Assembly: GCA_021299855.1 (NCBI GenBank)
Contig: JAJTEY010000012.1
Coordinates: 1-46,353 of the forward strand
DNA: 46,353 nucleotides
Reading direction: 5' to 3'
Source: Bacteroidota bacterium
GTDB taxonomy: Bacteria; Bacteroidota; Bacteroidia; Palsa-965
Positions 8,421 to 15,838 of this stretch are shown piece by piece. How positions within the stretch are numbered: position 1 is the first letter of the stretch; each line of letters starts with the position of its first letter. A program made the position numbers and the translations under genes. The notes under the pieces are model-generated. The model saw only the letters and a list, made by a program, of their open reading frames with translations. It ran no database searches and had not been told where the DNA came from.

Positions 8421-9193
8421 TATCACCACTTGCACACATACATCCTGATGCCAAAATAGGACCGGGAACTGTAGTTGAACCATTTGCATACATTACTGCA
8501 GATGTTGTAATCGGCAACAACTGCTGGATTGGCCCTCACGCTGTAATTATGGACGGTGCACGAATCGGTAACGATTGTCGTGTTTTTCCCGGTGCAGTAA
8601 TCAGCGCCATTCCTCAGGATTTGAAATTTGAAGGGGAACAAACTACCACAGAAATTGGTAATAACACAACAATTCGTGAATGCGTAACAATTAACCGCGG
8701 AACGAAAGATCGTTTTAAAACTAGTGTTGGTGCTAATTGCCTGTTGATGGCGTACGTGCATATTGCGCATGACTGCGCAGTGGGTAACAACGTTATTCTC
8801 GCGAATTCGGTTAACGTTGCCGGACACGTTGAAATTGAAGACTGGGCTATTTTAGAAGGTTACGTTGGTGTTTCGCAGTTTGTAAAAATTGGTGCTCATA
8901 GTTTTGTTGCCGGACAAAGTGGTGTGCGTAAGAACGTGCCTCCATTTGTTAAAGCGGCCCGTGAACCATTGGCATACGTTGGAGTAAACTCTGTTGGTCT
9001 TCGTCGACGCGGCTTCAGCAATGAAAGCATTCTTCAAATTGAAGACATATACAGAACACTTTATGTGAAAGGCCTGAACGTTTCTAATGCAGTAGCGATC
9101 ATCGAAAAAGAAGCGCCGGATTCTCCGGAAAAAAACACCATCCTCGAGTTCATTCGTAACTCCAAAGACGGAATCATTCGTGGAATTGCTTAA
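8417..9193 (+). CDS. lpxA: UDP-N-acetylglucosamine O-acyltransferase
   Basis: LpxA transfers a 3-hydroxyacyl chain from ACP to the 3-hydroxyl of UDP-GlcNAc, the first step of lipid A synthesis. The protein has 258 residues, close to the usual 255-262. Hexapeptide repeats fill residues 2 to about 185 (LAHIHPDAKIGPG, NNCWIGPHAVIMDGARIG), His118 in HIAHDC corresponds to E. coli His125, and GQSGVRKNVPPFVKAAREP and VGLRRRGFS are characteristic. The C-terminal third is the helical acyl-ACP-binding region. It is coupled to lpxC/fabZ by an ATGA overlap and followed after 12 bases by an ABC ATPase gene. Confidence 0.96.
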   Translation: MISPLAHIHPDAKIGPGTVVEPFAYITADVVIGNNCWIGPHAVIMDGARIGNDCRVFPGAVISAIPQDLKFEGEQTTTEIGNNTTIRECVTINRGTKDRFKTSVGANCLLMAYVHIAHDCAVGNNVILANSVNVAGHVEIEDWAILEGYVGVSQFVKIGAHSFVAGQSGVRKNVPPFVKAAREPLAYVGVNSVGLRRRGFSNESILQIEDIYRTLYVKGLNVSNAVAIIEKEAPDSPEKNTILEFIRNSKDGIIRGIA

Positions 9194-9205
9194 TCTGCAA
9201 CAGCC

Positions 9206-9835
9206 ATGAATCAATTAGTTGCTACTGATCTGGGAAAGAAATTCGGGAAGGAATGGATTTTCAGACATGTCAATTTGGTATTTGAAACCGAACAACCAAC
9301 CGTAATTCTCGGATCAAACGGTTCGGGAAAATCTACTCTGCTTCAGGTTTTGGCAGGTGCAACTTTACCGAATGAAGGCAGTATCTCGCTAATATTGAAT
9401 CAACGCAGTGTTGCTGCTGATGATCTATTTCCACATGTAGCTTTTTCTGCACCATACTTAGAGTTGATGGAAGAATTTACCTTGGAAGAGATGATCGATT
9501 TTCATTCCGGTTTCAAAACCTGGCAAAATCAACTTCGTAATGCCGATATTCTGTCATTGTCCGGCTTAGAGAACGCACGAAAAAAGCAACTCAAAAATTT
9601 CTCTTCGGGCATGAGACAGCGCGTTAAGCTCACGCTGGCAATTGCATCTCAAACCCCGCTATTATTTTTGGACGAGCCCTGCGCCAATCTTGATGCAGCG
9701 GCTAAAAAATGGTACGGCGATTTAATTGGCCAATTCGGCAACGGACGCATCATCATTGTTTGTTCGAATAGTGAACAGGAGGAATATTTTTTCTGTACAC
9801 GAGAGCTCAATGTGCACGAGTTAAAAACCTCGTAA
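9206..9835 (+). CDS. ABC transporter ATP-binding protein
   Basis: A 209-residue nucleotide-binding domain. Walker A is at residues 36-43 (GSNGSGKS), the signature motif at about 133-138 (SSGMRQ), and Walker B at 153-158 (LFLDEP, with Glu157 as the catalytic base). The switch histidine is not obvious: the region that should carry it reads IIIVCSNSEQEEYF, so a serine/asparagine stands where His is expected. Size and sequence resemble small CcmA-like or ABC-2-type ATPases. No membrane-spanning partner gene is adjacent, so the partner must be elsewhere. Its place between lpxA and efp suggests co-transcription with lipid A genes but does not prove an envelope function. Confidence 0.85.
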   Translation: MNQLVATDLGKKFGKEWIFRHVNLVFETEQPTVILGSNGSGKSTLLQVLAGATLPNEGSISLILNQRSVAADDLFPHVAFSAPYLELMEEFTLEEMIDFHSGFKTWQNQLRNADILSLSGLENARKKQLKNFSSGMRQRVKLTLAIASQTPLLFLDEPCANLDAAAKKWYGDLIGQFGNGRIIIVCSNSEQEEYFFCTRELNVHELKTS

Positions 9836-9843
9836 TTCCGCAG

Positions 9844-10494
9844 CTATTTAATAGCATACGAAAGCTCGATACCGGGCAACAATGGTTTCCAGTTCGGCTC
9901 AATACGCACTTTCGGTATCCAAGAGTTTTCCCACTCGTAAAGTGATTTAACCGGTCCATTGGCTTGTTGTCGGACCATTACGCTCAACATCCATTTCGGG
10001 GCTTTTGCAAACTGAAATCCTAAACCAAGTCCGGCATTGGCATAGATTTTATTCGTTTGATAGCCGGCATGCAAAGCATCATCACTAAAGTAACTAAATG
10101 AATTACCCACGCGCTGTCGCACTCGAACTTCCTGATAAGGCAACCAACCCATATTTAACGCTGCGAGTATTCGAATGCCCCGCCACAATTTTACACTTAG
10201 CGGCAAACCCAATTCTAAACCCGCATGCTGCTGTTCCAGACGCAAACCATCCTCTATTTTATGATGATACCGAAAATGCACCACTCCGAACCGAGGCTCT
10301 ATTACAAATGCAGCGTCAGTTCCTGTTATACGGTAACCCATGCCCGAAGCAGCACTACGACCGGTATATTGCCCTTCATATAAGCCGGGCAGTACAGCGT
10401 CCTGACGAAAATACAAGGTCGCCTGACGCGATTTCTGCGCAAATGCGGCAGAACACAACATCACGGCAATATAGAAACAGGCATATTTCTGCAT
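9844..10494 (-). CDS. Predicted outer-membrane beta-barrel protein of unknown function
   Basis: The start at ATG 10494 gives a clean signal peptide (MQKYACFYIAVMLCSAAFA, cut before QKS); an ATG 9 bases upstream is also possible. The mature part of about 195 residues alternates polar and hydrophobic residues in strands separated by glycines (FVIEPRFGVVHFRYHH, AGLELGLPLSVKLW, IYANAGLGLGFQFA) and ends IELSYAIK, with a hydrophobic C-terminal strand. This is the look of a small outer-membrane barrel. I do not recognise the family. It is the only minus-strand gene in the lipid A block and converges with the ABC ATPase gene. Confidence 0.6.
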   Translation of the reverse strand: MQKYACFYIAVMLCSAAFAQKSRQATLYFRQDAVLPGLYEGQYTGRSAASGMGYRITGTDAAFVIEPRFGVVHFRYHHKIEDGLRLEQQHAGLELGLPLSVKLWRGIRILAALNMGWLPYQEVRVRQRVGNSFSYFSDDALHAGYQTNKIYANAGLGLGFQFAKAPKWMLSVMVRQQANGPVKSLYEWENSWIPKVRIEPNWKPLLPGIELSYAIK

Positions 10495-10539
10495 ATATAA
10501 CATAGACGTAAACCGGCTATTGAGGTTGTTTGGACAACA

Positions 10540-10570
10540 TTGGCAACTCTCGCAAACAATATTATCTTTG
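10540..10570 (+). promoter_or_regulatory. Predicted Bacteroidota-type promoter of efp
   Basis: The box TATCTTTG at 10563-10570 fits the Bacteroidota -7 consensus TAnnTTTG exactly, and a TTGG at 10540-10543 lies 19 bases upstream where the -33 TTTG/TTG element is expected. Transcription would begin near 10577, leaving a leader of about 25 bases before the efp ATG at 10602. This also argues against a start at 10530. Prediction from consensus only. Confidence 0.5.
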
Positions 10571-10601
10571 CCGTCCCAAGGTTAATCAAAACAACAAGAT
10601 C

Positions 10602-11165
10602 ATGGCAGATACCGGAGATATCAGCATCGGAACGTTTATCCGATATAATGGCGAACTATGTCAGGTAATTGAGTGGCAGCACCGTACACCGGGTAACCTG
10701 CGCGCTTTTTATCAGGGCAAAATGCGCAGCCTAAGAACAGGCAAACTCATGGAAAACCGTTTCCGTTCCGGTGAAGGCATGGAGATTGTTTGGGTAGAGT
10801 ATAAAATGTTGCAATATATCTACGCTGAAGACAACAACATTGTAGTAATGGATCCGGAGTCTTTTGAACAGATTTACTTGCCGAAAGAAATGATGGGTGA
10901 TGGGTTACAATACTTGAAAGAAGGCATGGAAGTTAAAGTTTGGTTTGAAAGCGATCAACCTATTTCTGCCGAACCTCCTGCAAGTGTTGAATTGGAAGTT
11001 ACGTACACCGAACCGGGTGTTAAAGGTGATACAGCAACCAATACATTGAAACCTGCAACAGTTGAAACCGGAGCGCAAGTTCGTGTTCCATTGTTTATCA
11101 ACGTTGGGGATATGATTCGAATCGACACGCGCACCGGCGCATACACCGATCGAGTGAAAAAATAA
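10602..11165 (+). CDS. efp: Translation elongation factor P
   Basis: EF-P binds ribosomes stalled on polyproline stretches and promotes peptide bond formation. The start at ATG 10602 gives 187 residues (MADTGDISIGTFIRYNGEL), the normal family length; the in-frame upstream ATG at 10530 would add an unrelated 24-residue tail. Domain I is KOW-like, and the C-terminal OB domains include YTEPGVKGDTATNTLKPA and the closing IDTRTGAYTDRVKK. The loop that normally carries the modified Lys34 (PGKG in E. coli) reads RTPGNLRAFYQ, placing Asn32 at the tip with Arg34 nearby, so lysine modification by EpmA/EpmB is not possible at that site. The gene ends at a strong terminator. Confidence 0.93.
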   Translation: MADTGDISIGTFIRYNGELCQVIEWQHRTPGNLRAFYQGKMRSLRTGKLMENRFRSGEGMEIVWVEYKMLQYIYAEDNNIVVMDPESFEQIYLPKEMMGDGLQYLKEGMEVKVWFESDQPISAEPPASVELEVTYTEPGVKGDTATNTLKPATVETGAQVRVPLFINVGDMIRIDTRTGAYTDRVKK

Positions 11166-11174
11166 TGAATACTG

Positions 11175-11202
11175 AAAGCGGTCGAAAGGCCGCTTTTTTT
11201 TT
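11175..11202 (+). terminator. Rho-independent terminator after efp
   Basis: A 9-base-pair stem (aaagcggtc at 11175-11183 with ggccgcttt at 11188-11196, one G-T pair) closes a GAAA tetraloop and is followed by a T run to 11202. It lies 9 bases after the efp stop. Confidence 0.88.
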
Positions 11203-11256
11203 GAACGCACGCGCTTACCTTTTGTGCAATGAGTAAATTCGCTTAAAACATTTTGG

Positions 11257-12183
11257 ATGAAAATCAGTCCTCATACACTTTCTCAAATTGCAGAAATACT
11301 GGGTGTACCATTCAGCGGACCTGCGGATCACATCATCACCGGGCTCAACGAAATTCATCGTGTAGAAAGCGGTGACATCGTTTTTGTTGATCATCCGAAG
11401 TATTACGACAAAGCTTTGCAATGTGCTGCAACCACAATACTCATTAACAAAGACGTAGCATGTCCTGAAGGAAAGGGATTGTTAATTTCCACTGATCCTT
11501 TCAACGACTATAATAAACTGGTGAAGCATTTTTCGCTTTCCGGGCACTCTACCGAATTACATGCAGCTGACGCTAAAATCGGCAAGGAAACAATTATCTA
11601 TCCGAGTGTGTACATCGGACGGAATGTTGTTATCGGAGACAATTGTGTGATTAAGCCTGGTGTGTTTATTGCCGATGAAACTATTATAGGCAATAATGTT
11701 ATCATCCATCCGAATACAACTATTGGTGGTGACGCTTTTTATTACAAGAAACGTGCAGAGTATTTTGACAAAATGCTGACCTGCGGACGCGTTATCATTC
11801 ATGATGATGTAGAGATTGGCGCAGGCTGCACAATCGACCGCGGAGTAAGCGCGGACACCATAATAGGTAAAGGGACCAAAATGGATAACCTGTGTCACAT
11901 CGGTCATGATACTGTGATCGGTGCGATGTGTCTATTCGCAGCAGGTGTTGCCATTGCAGGAGTAACCACCATCGAAGATCGCGTGACGCTGTGGGGTAGT
12001 GTTTCTGTCACCAGCGATATCGTAATCGGATCAGGAGCAGTAGTGCTCGCTACATCCGGTGTTTCAAAATCGCTGGAAGGAAATAAAACATACTTTGGCG
12101 CGCCCGCAGAAGAAGCTCGCGGAAAATGGCGTGAGCTGGCTGCTGTGCGTCAACTTCCCGACTTTCTTTCTAAGAATCGATAA
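11257..12183 (+). CDS. Second LpxD-like acyltransferase
   Basis: A 308-residue paralogue of LpxD with the N-terminal domain (ISPHTLSQIAEILGV, FVDHPKYYDKAL) and a hexapeptide-repeat helix from about residue 100. The catalytic histidine is kept at 217 (HIGHD). The loop that reads GGDGFGF in the first LpxD is GGDAFYYKKR here (156-164), and the C-terminal coiled tail is replaced by a shorter segment (RELAAVRQLPDFLSKN). A second LpxD beside efp is widespread in Bacteroidota; its substrate is not settled from sequence. It may act on a different sugar nucleotide or acyl donor. It stands after the efp terminator and so probably has its own promoter. Confidence 0.85.
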   Translation: MKISPHTLSQIAEILGVPFSGPADHIITGLNEIHRVESGDIVFVDHPKYYDKALQCAATTILINKDVACPEGKGLLISTDPFNDYNKLVKHFSLSGHSTELHAADAKIGKETIIYPSVYIGRNVVIGDNCVIKPGVFIADETIIGNNVIIHPNTTIGGDAFYYKKRAEYFDKMLTCGRVIIHDDVEIGAGCTIDRGVSADTIIGKGTKMDNLCHIGHDTVIGAMCLFAAGVAIAGVTTIEDRVTLWGSVSVTSDIVIGSGAVVLATSGVSKSLEGNKTYFGAPAEEARGKWRELAAVRQLPDFLSKNR

Positions 12184-12258
12184 TGCCATTGGTCGTTGTG
12201 TGGACTACTTTGGTCTAATTGCACGAGCATAACTTCATCAGAGTTGTAAATTAGTACT

Positions 12259-13488
12259 GTGAGTCTAAGCGCGCCACATCAACGTAGAAGTAGGAGGTTG
12301 AAAGACTTCAAATTGACTGCGCTTTTGGATATTACGAAAGCCATCAATAATAATTTCTCTACTGCGGAGCTATTAACTATTTACGAGTCTATTGTTCGTG
12401 ACAAACTGCAGATCAGGCGTTTAGTATTGTATAGCCACGACTCGGACGGCTGGAAACGCTTATTGTTTTTTGGTAAAGAAGATGCATTTTCGGGAGTTGA
12501 TGTAACAACGCATTTGTTGCCGCTACGAGAAATTACAACTCTTGATATTACCGGGAATTCCGGGAATAACCTGCAAGAAATTGTGATACCTGTATTTCAC
12601 AAGAGTTCTCCGCTGGCTTATGTTTTGATTGGAGATTTGGATGAGGCGGAGAGGGGCATGAGCAGTGCAGTCAAACATCTACCGTTCATTCAAACGCTGA
12701 CCAACATTATGATGGTGGCAATTGAGAACAAGCGCCTTGCGAAAGAAAATTTGAAGCGTGCCGCTATGCATCGCGAACTTGAACTGGCATGGGAAGTACA
12801 ACGTATGCTTTTCCCGGAACATTTGCCCAACAATAAATACATCGAAATGGATGCGTTGTATTTACCACATCAGCAAGTGGGTGGCGATTACTACGATTTT
12901 ATTCAGATTAACGAGAACGAATTGGCTTTTTGTGTTGCGGACGTTTCAGGCAAGGGAGTTCCGGCTGCTCTGTTGATGTCTAATTTTCAGGCCTACCTGC
13001 GGATTTTATTACAACACATTCCATCATTGAGTGATTTAGTAATTGAATTAAATACGAAGGTGAACGACAATGCGAAAGGTGAAAAATTCATCACCTTGTT
13101 TATCGCGAAATACAATACAGTTACACGCACCTTGCAATACATTAATGCCGGTCACAATCCTCCATTACTGATAGACGCAGACGGCTACAACTTACTAACC
13201 GTGGGTTGTACTGGCTTAGGAATGTTGGATGAATTGATCCGTGTGAAAGAAGGTATTGTTAGCGTTAATCCTGACACGTTGTTGTTATGTTATACAGATG
13301 GATTGGTGGAACAACGTAATGCAGATCAGCAAGAGCTGGGATTAGAGCCGGTGAAAGAATTACTTCAGAAAAATCGCAAGGCATCACCCAACAAAATCAA
13401 CGCACTGTTACTGGAGTTGTTGAATAAACATCGCGACGAACAATCCTATGTAGATGACATTGCATTGGTGACCTGCAAGATGATCTAG
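12259..13488 (+). CDS. GAF domain / SpoIIE-type PP2C serine phosphatase
   Basis: A 409-residue protein starting with GTG at 12259 (a stop codon lies three codons upstream and no ATG occurs before residue about 134). Residues about 20-160 look like a GAF sensor domain (LLDITKAINNNFSTAELL). A helical linker carries ELAWEVQRMLFPEHLP, the RsbU-like linker motif. The phosphatase domain has YLPHQQVGGDYYDF, CVADVSGKGVPAALLMSNF, YINAGHNPPLLI and LLLCYTDGLVEQRN, with the acidic metal-binding residues in place. Such proteins dephosphorylate anti-sigma factor antagonists or STAS proteins. No STAS or anti-sigma gene is adjacent, so its partner is unknown. Confidence 0.9.
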   Translation: MSLSAPHQRRSRRLKDFKLTALLDITKAINNNFSTAELLTIYESIVRDKLQIRRLVLYSHDSDGWKRLLFFGKEDAFSGVDVTTHLLPLREITTLDITGNSGNNLQEIVIPVFHKSSPLAYVLIGDLDEAERGMSSAVKHLPFIQTLTNIMMVAIENKRLAKENLKRAAMHRELELAWEVQRMLFPEHLPNNKYIEMDALYLPHQQVGGDYYDFIQINENELAFCVADVSGKGVPAALLMSNFQAYLRILLQHIPSLSDLVIELNTKVNDNAKGEKFITLFIAKYNTVTRTLQYINAGHNPPLLIDADGYNLLTVGCTGLGMLDELIRVKEGIVSVNPDTLLLCYTDGLVEQRNADQQELGLEPVKELLQKNRKASPNKINALLLELLNKHRDEQSYVDDIALVTCKMI

Positions 13489-13556
13489 CATAACTCATGA
13501 AGTTTCCTGAATTGCTATCGCGTGATTATGACACCGAAATGATAATTGTATGTACT

Positions 13557-15026
13557 TCAATAATTAGGCTGAACAACTTCCTCCTCTAGTTTTTCTTTCT
13601 TCTCAGGTTCGTACCATAAGTCTGCTGCAACGAGCATTGCTGCAAATCCCCAGAACGGGACAGAGGCTTTGTCTGTGTCCAAAAAGTTATTGAGGGCGCC
13701 ATGCAAGAAATACGTAACCATTCCCAGCAAGATGGACAACATTAGTCCGCGATGAATTTTGTCGGTGAGTTTATAATATAAACGCCAACCGGTCCAGATA
13801 ATGGTCACTACTATTCCTAAAAAAGTTAAGGTACCCAATACTCCAGATTCACACAATGGCCCAATGTATTCGGAGTGCGCATTACCCATATCACCGGCGT
13901 TTGTAGAAATAATGGTCTTCTCGCCGGATAACTGAAACGGTGCATAGACGAAGCTATATGTTCCCGGTCCCCATCCAAAAACCGGGCGTTCTTCAAACAT
14001 TCGGTACGCAGAATTCCATCTATTAATTCGCTCCAGGTTCGATGCATCCGTGCTGATGTTCGAAATAGATTGAATGTGTTCCGCTAAATCATCAGAAGTA
14101 TCCTGTCGATTCTTCTCCAGTTTCATTTGAATTTCAGTCCACGACAGCATAACCACAATTGCAGCAAGCGCTGTAGGAACAAACAAATACATGAACCGTA
14201 TTCGAAATAGAAAAATAAAATACAGCACAAATACTGCAGCAAGACTTAACCATGCAGCACGTGTATACGAAAACACTAAAGCCACAGCAAAAATACCCAG
14301 CAGTATTAATGATATAATTCGAATATTGCTGGAATACCGTTTACTCCACGAAAACGCTACTAATGCAGGGAAAAACATCGCCAAGGCTGCACCGTATGCA
14401 GTATGGTCATTATAAAACGGAGACATTACCCAGTGCGCAGGATCTTCTTCGAAACCATACAACCAATGCTGATACAAAGTATATCCGATAACAATGGTTA
14501 ATGGTATAATATACAACCACAAGAATCTTCTCACATTTGCGATATCACGGAAAATGTGAACGCCCACGAAGTATAACGGAATGACAAACCACAGGCGCGA
14601 CAGTAAGAACTTAAATGAAACAAGAGGAAGTTCACTGGTTACAGATGTGATAAACATCCATAGCAAGTTCAATATGATGGCTATTGTTACCGGGTGTCGA
14701 ACAAACCGTTTATCGAAACGAACATCGTGCAACATGCGTAACATGTAGACGAATAAAACACCGATAAGCAAAGGTTCTGCCGGTAAACTCAAACCAATTT
14801 TCACTTCGTTATCGGCAAGATTGATTGACAAAGGAGTGACGAATACTGCCAATAGCAACAATTTGTCCAATGCCACCAAAGCCAGTAGAATAACAAATAA
14901 CATCGGAGGCAACAGGTTGAGCCAATAGAATTCGTAGGCGATACAAATCGCATTAATGGCTAGGAACACGAAGCTAGCTCCGTATAACCACCACAAAACT
15001 CTATTTCGGTTGCTTGTTTCGGGCAT
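13557..15026 (-). CDS. O-antigen ligase/polymerase family membrane protein
   Basis: A 489-residue polytopic membrane protein with about a dozen hydrophobic segments. The periplasmic loop has the Wzy_C/WaaL-type signature: RPVFGWGPGTYSFVYAPF followed by NAHSEYIGPLCESGVLG, where the His-Ser-Glu-Tyr motif is diagnostic of the family. These enzymes either polymerise O-antigen repeat units (Wzy) or ligate polysaccharide to lipid A-core (WaaL); sequence alone does not decide. The start overlaps the broken Wzz gene by 26 bases, placing it last in a run of wzx - wzz - wzz - wzy-like genes. A charged C-terminal tail (EPEKKEKLEEEV) is cytoplasmic. Confidence 0.88.
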   Translation of the reverse strand: MPETSNRNRVLWWLYGASFVFLAINAICIAYEFYWLNLLPPMLFVILLALVALDKLLLLAVFVTPLSINLADNEVKIGLSLPAEPLLIGVLFVYMLRMLHDVRFDKRFVRHPVTIAIILNLLWMFITSVTSELPLVSFKFLLSRLWFVIPLYFVGVHIFRDIANVRRFLWLYIIPLTIVIGYTLYQHWLYGFEEDPAHWVMSPFYNDHTAYGAALAMFFPALVAFSWSKRYSSNIRIISLILLGIFAVALVFSYTRAAWLSLAAVFVLYFIFLFRIRFMYLFVPTALAAIVVMLSWTEIQMKLEKNRQDTSDDLAEHIQSISNISTDASNLERINRWNSAYRMFEERPVFGWGPGTYSFVYAPFQLSGEKTIISTNAGDMGNAHSEYIGPLCESGVLGTLTFLGIVVTIIWTGWRLYYKLTDKIHRGLMLSILLGMVTYFLHGALNNFLDTDKASVPFWGFAAMLVAADLWYEPEKKEKLEEEVVQPNY

Positions 15027-15306
15027 TCGCCAGGAAATTAGAACGTCCTTCTAAAATAACAGTTACGAAAATGGCAACCAGCACAGATGAAATTACTGTA
15101 ATCACCATAATTAACCAACGAATCGGATAAGACTTTTGATCTGCCGGCAGAGGACGCGTAATTACGTTAGTATAGGTTAACTCCTTTTTTAAATCGGACA
15201 ACGCGCGATCATAATCAACCTGAATTGCATTGTACGCATCTAAGGTGCTTTTTAACTGCTCACTGGCAGTCAATAATTCGCCACCTTTTTGCTCCAGATT
15301 ACGCAT
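15001..15306 (-). pseudogene. Wzz-type chain-length determinant, C-terminal fragment
   Basis: A 101-codon frame from ATG 15306 encoding a coiled-coil stretch (LEQKGGELLTASEQLKSTL) then the conserved PLPADQKSYPIRW segment and a second transmembrane helix (LIMVITVISSVLVAIFVTVIL). These are exactly the end features of Wzz/Wzc-type polysaccharide co-polymerases and match the paralogue at 15839-16867 (AFPAERKSYPVRW). Its ATG overlaps the stop of the N-terminal fragment as TGATG, so coupled translation of two half-proteins is formally possible, but compared with the paralogue about 35-40 residues of the periplasmic helix are missing, which points to a deletion plus frameshift. Confidence 0.75.
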
Positions 15307-15830
15307 CAATGAATCACCTTTTTGTGATTCAGTTGATCCTGAAAAATATTCACTACCTCCTGTGTTTTTTCGCGTTGCAATGATCGGGCTTTAATATCAA
15401 CAAAATGAATCATAGCGTTCACCATGCTACATGCAGTGTCAGGATTCACATCGTATATTTCAATTTTAACCGACTCGTATTCAGTTTTACGTATGTCAAT
15501 ATTATCACTAATCGTCAAATACAATTTAGACTTACCGGGACGTGCTGTAGTATCAACATTGTAATGGTCCGCCAATCGGAATCGCTTTATCATCATTCCC
15601 CGAACATCAGCCGATTGGAATAACTGAAGCAACTGTTCAGTTGGTGATTCATCGGAGTACGGAATGATATTTACCGGATAAACAACAGCCATTGATTTAT
15701 AGCGTGGTTTCATGATCCACTCAGATGAAATCACGAAGGCGCCCAATAGTGCCGCACCAACGATGATCGCAATATGCTTCCACCGCTTGATGATCAACGA
15801 CAACACATCGATAGTCGAAAAGCTTAGCAT
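15306..15830 (-). pseudogene. Wzz-type chain-length determinant, N-terminal fragment
   Basis: A 174-codon frame with the first transmembrane helix (about residues 18-35, HIAIIVGAALLGAFVIS), the following KPRYKSMAVVYPV strand, and the Wzz alpha/beta domain to about residue 160. It aligns along its length with the 342-residue paralogue immediately upstream. The frame ends QDQLNHKKVIH then TGA, in the middle of the long helix. The rest of the protein follows in another phase. The break coincides with an 8-base-pair inverted repeat. Wzz proteins set polysaccharide chain length at the inner membrane; this copy is probably inactive if the sequence is correct. Confidence 0.78.
15310..15331. repeat. 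Inverted repeat at the Wzz break point
   Basis: TGAATCAC at 15310-15317 and GTGATTCA at 15324-15331 are perfect inverted copies separated by CTTTTT. The repeat lies directly beside the point where the Wzz gene changes frame and has lost sequence relative to its paralogue. Hairpins of this kind are common end points of replication slippage and also of polymerase or assembly errors. Confidence 0.6.
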
Positions 15831-15838
15831 ACTTGGGG

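Noticed and set aside
10530-10601. In-frame upstream ATG for efp giving 24 extra residues
   Set aside because: The extension is unlike any EF-P, and a fitting promoter box lies at 10563-10570 inside it.
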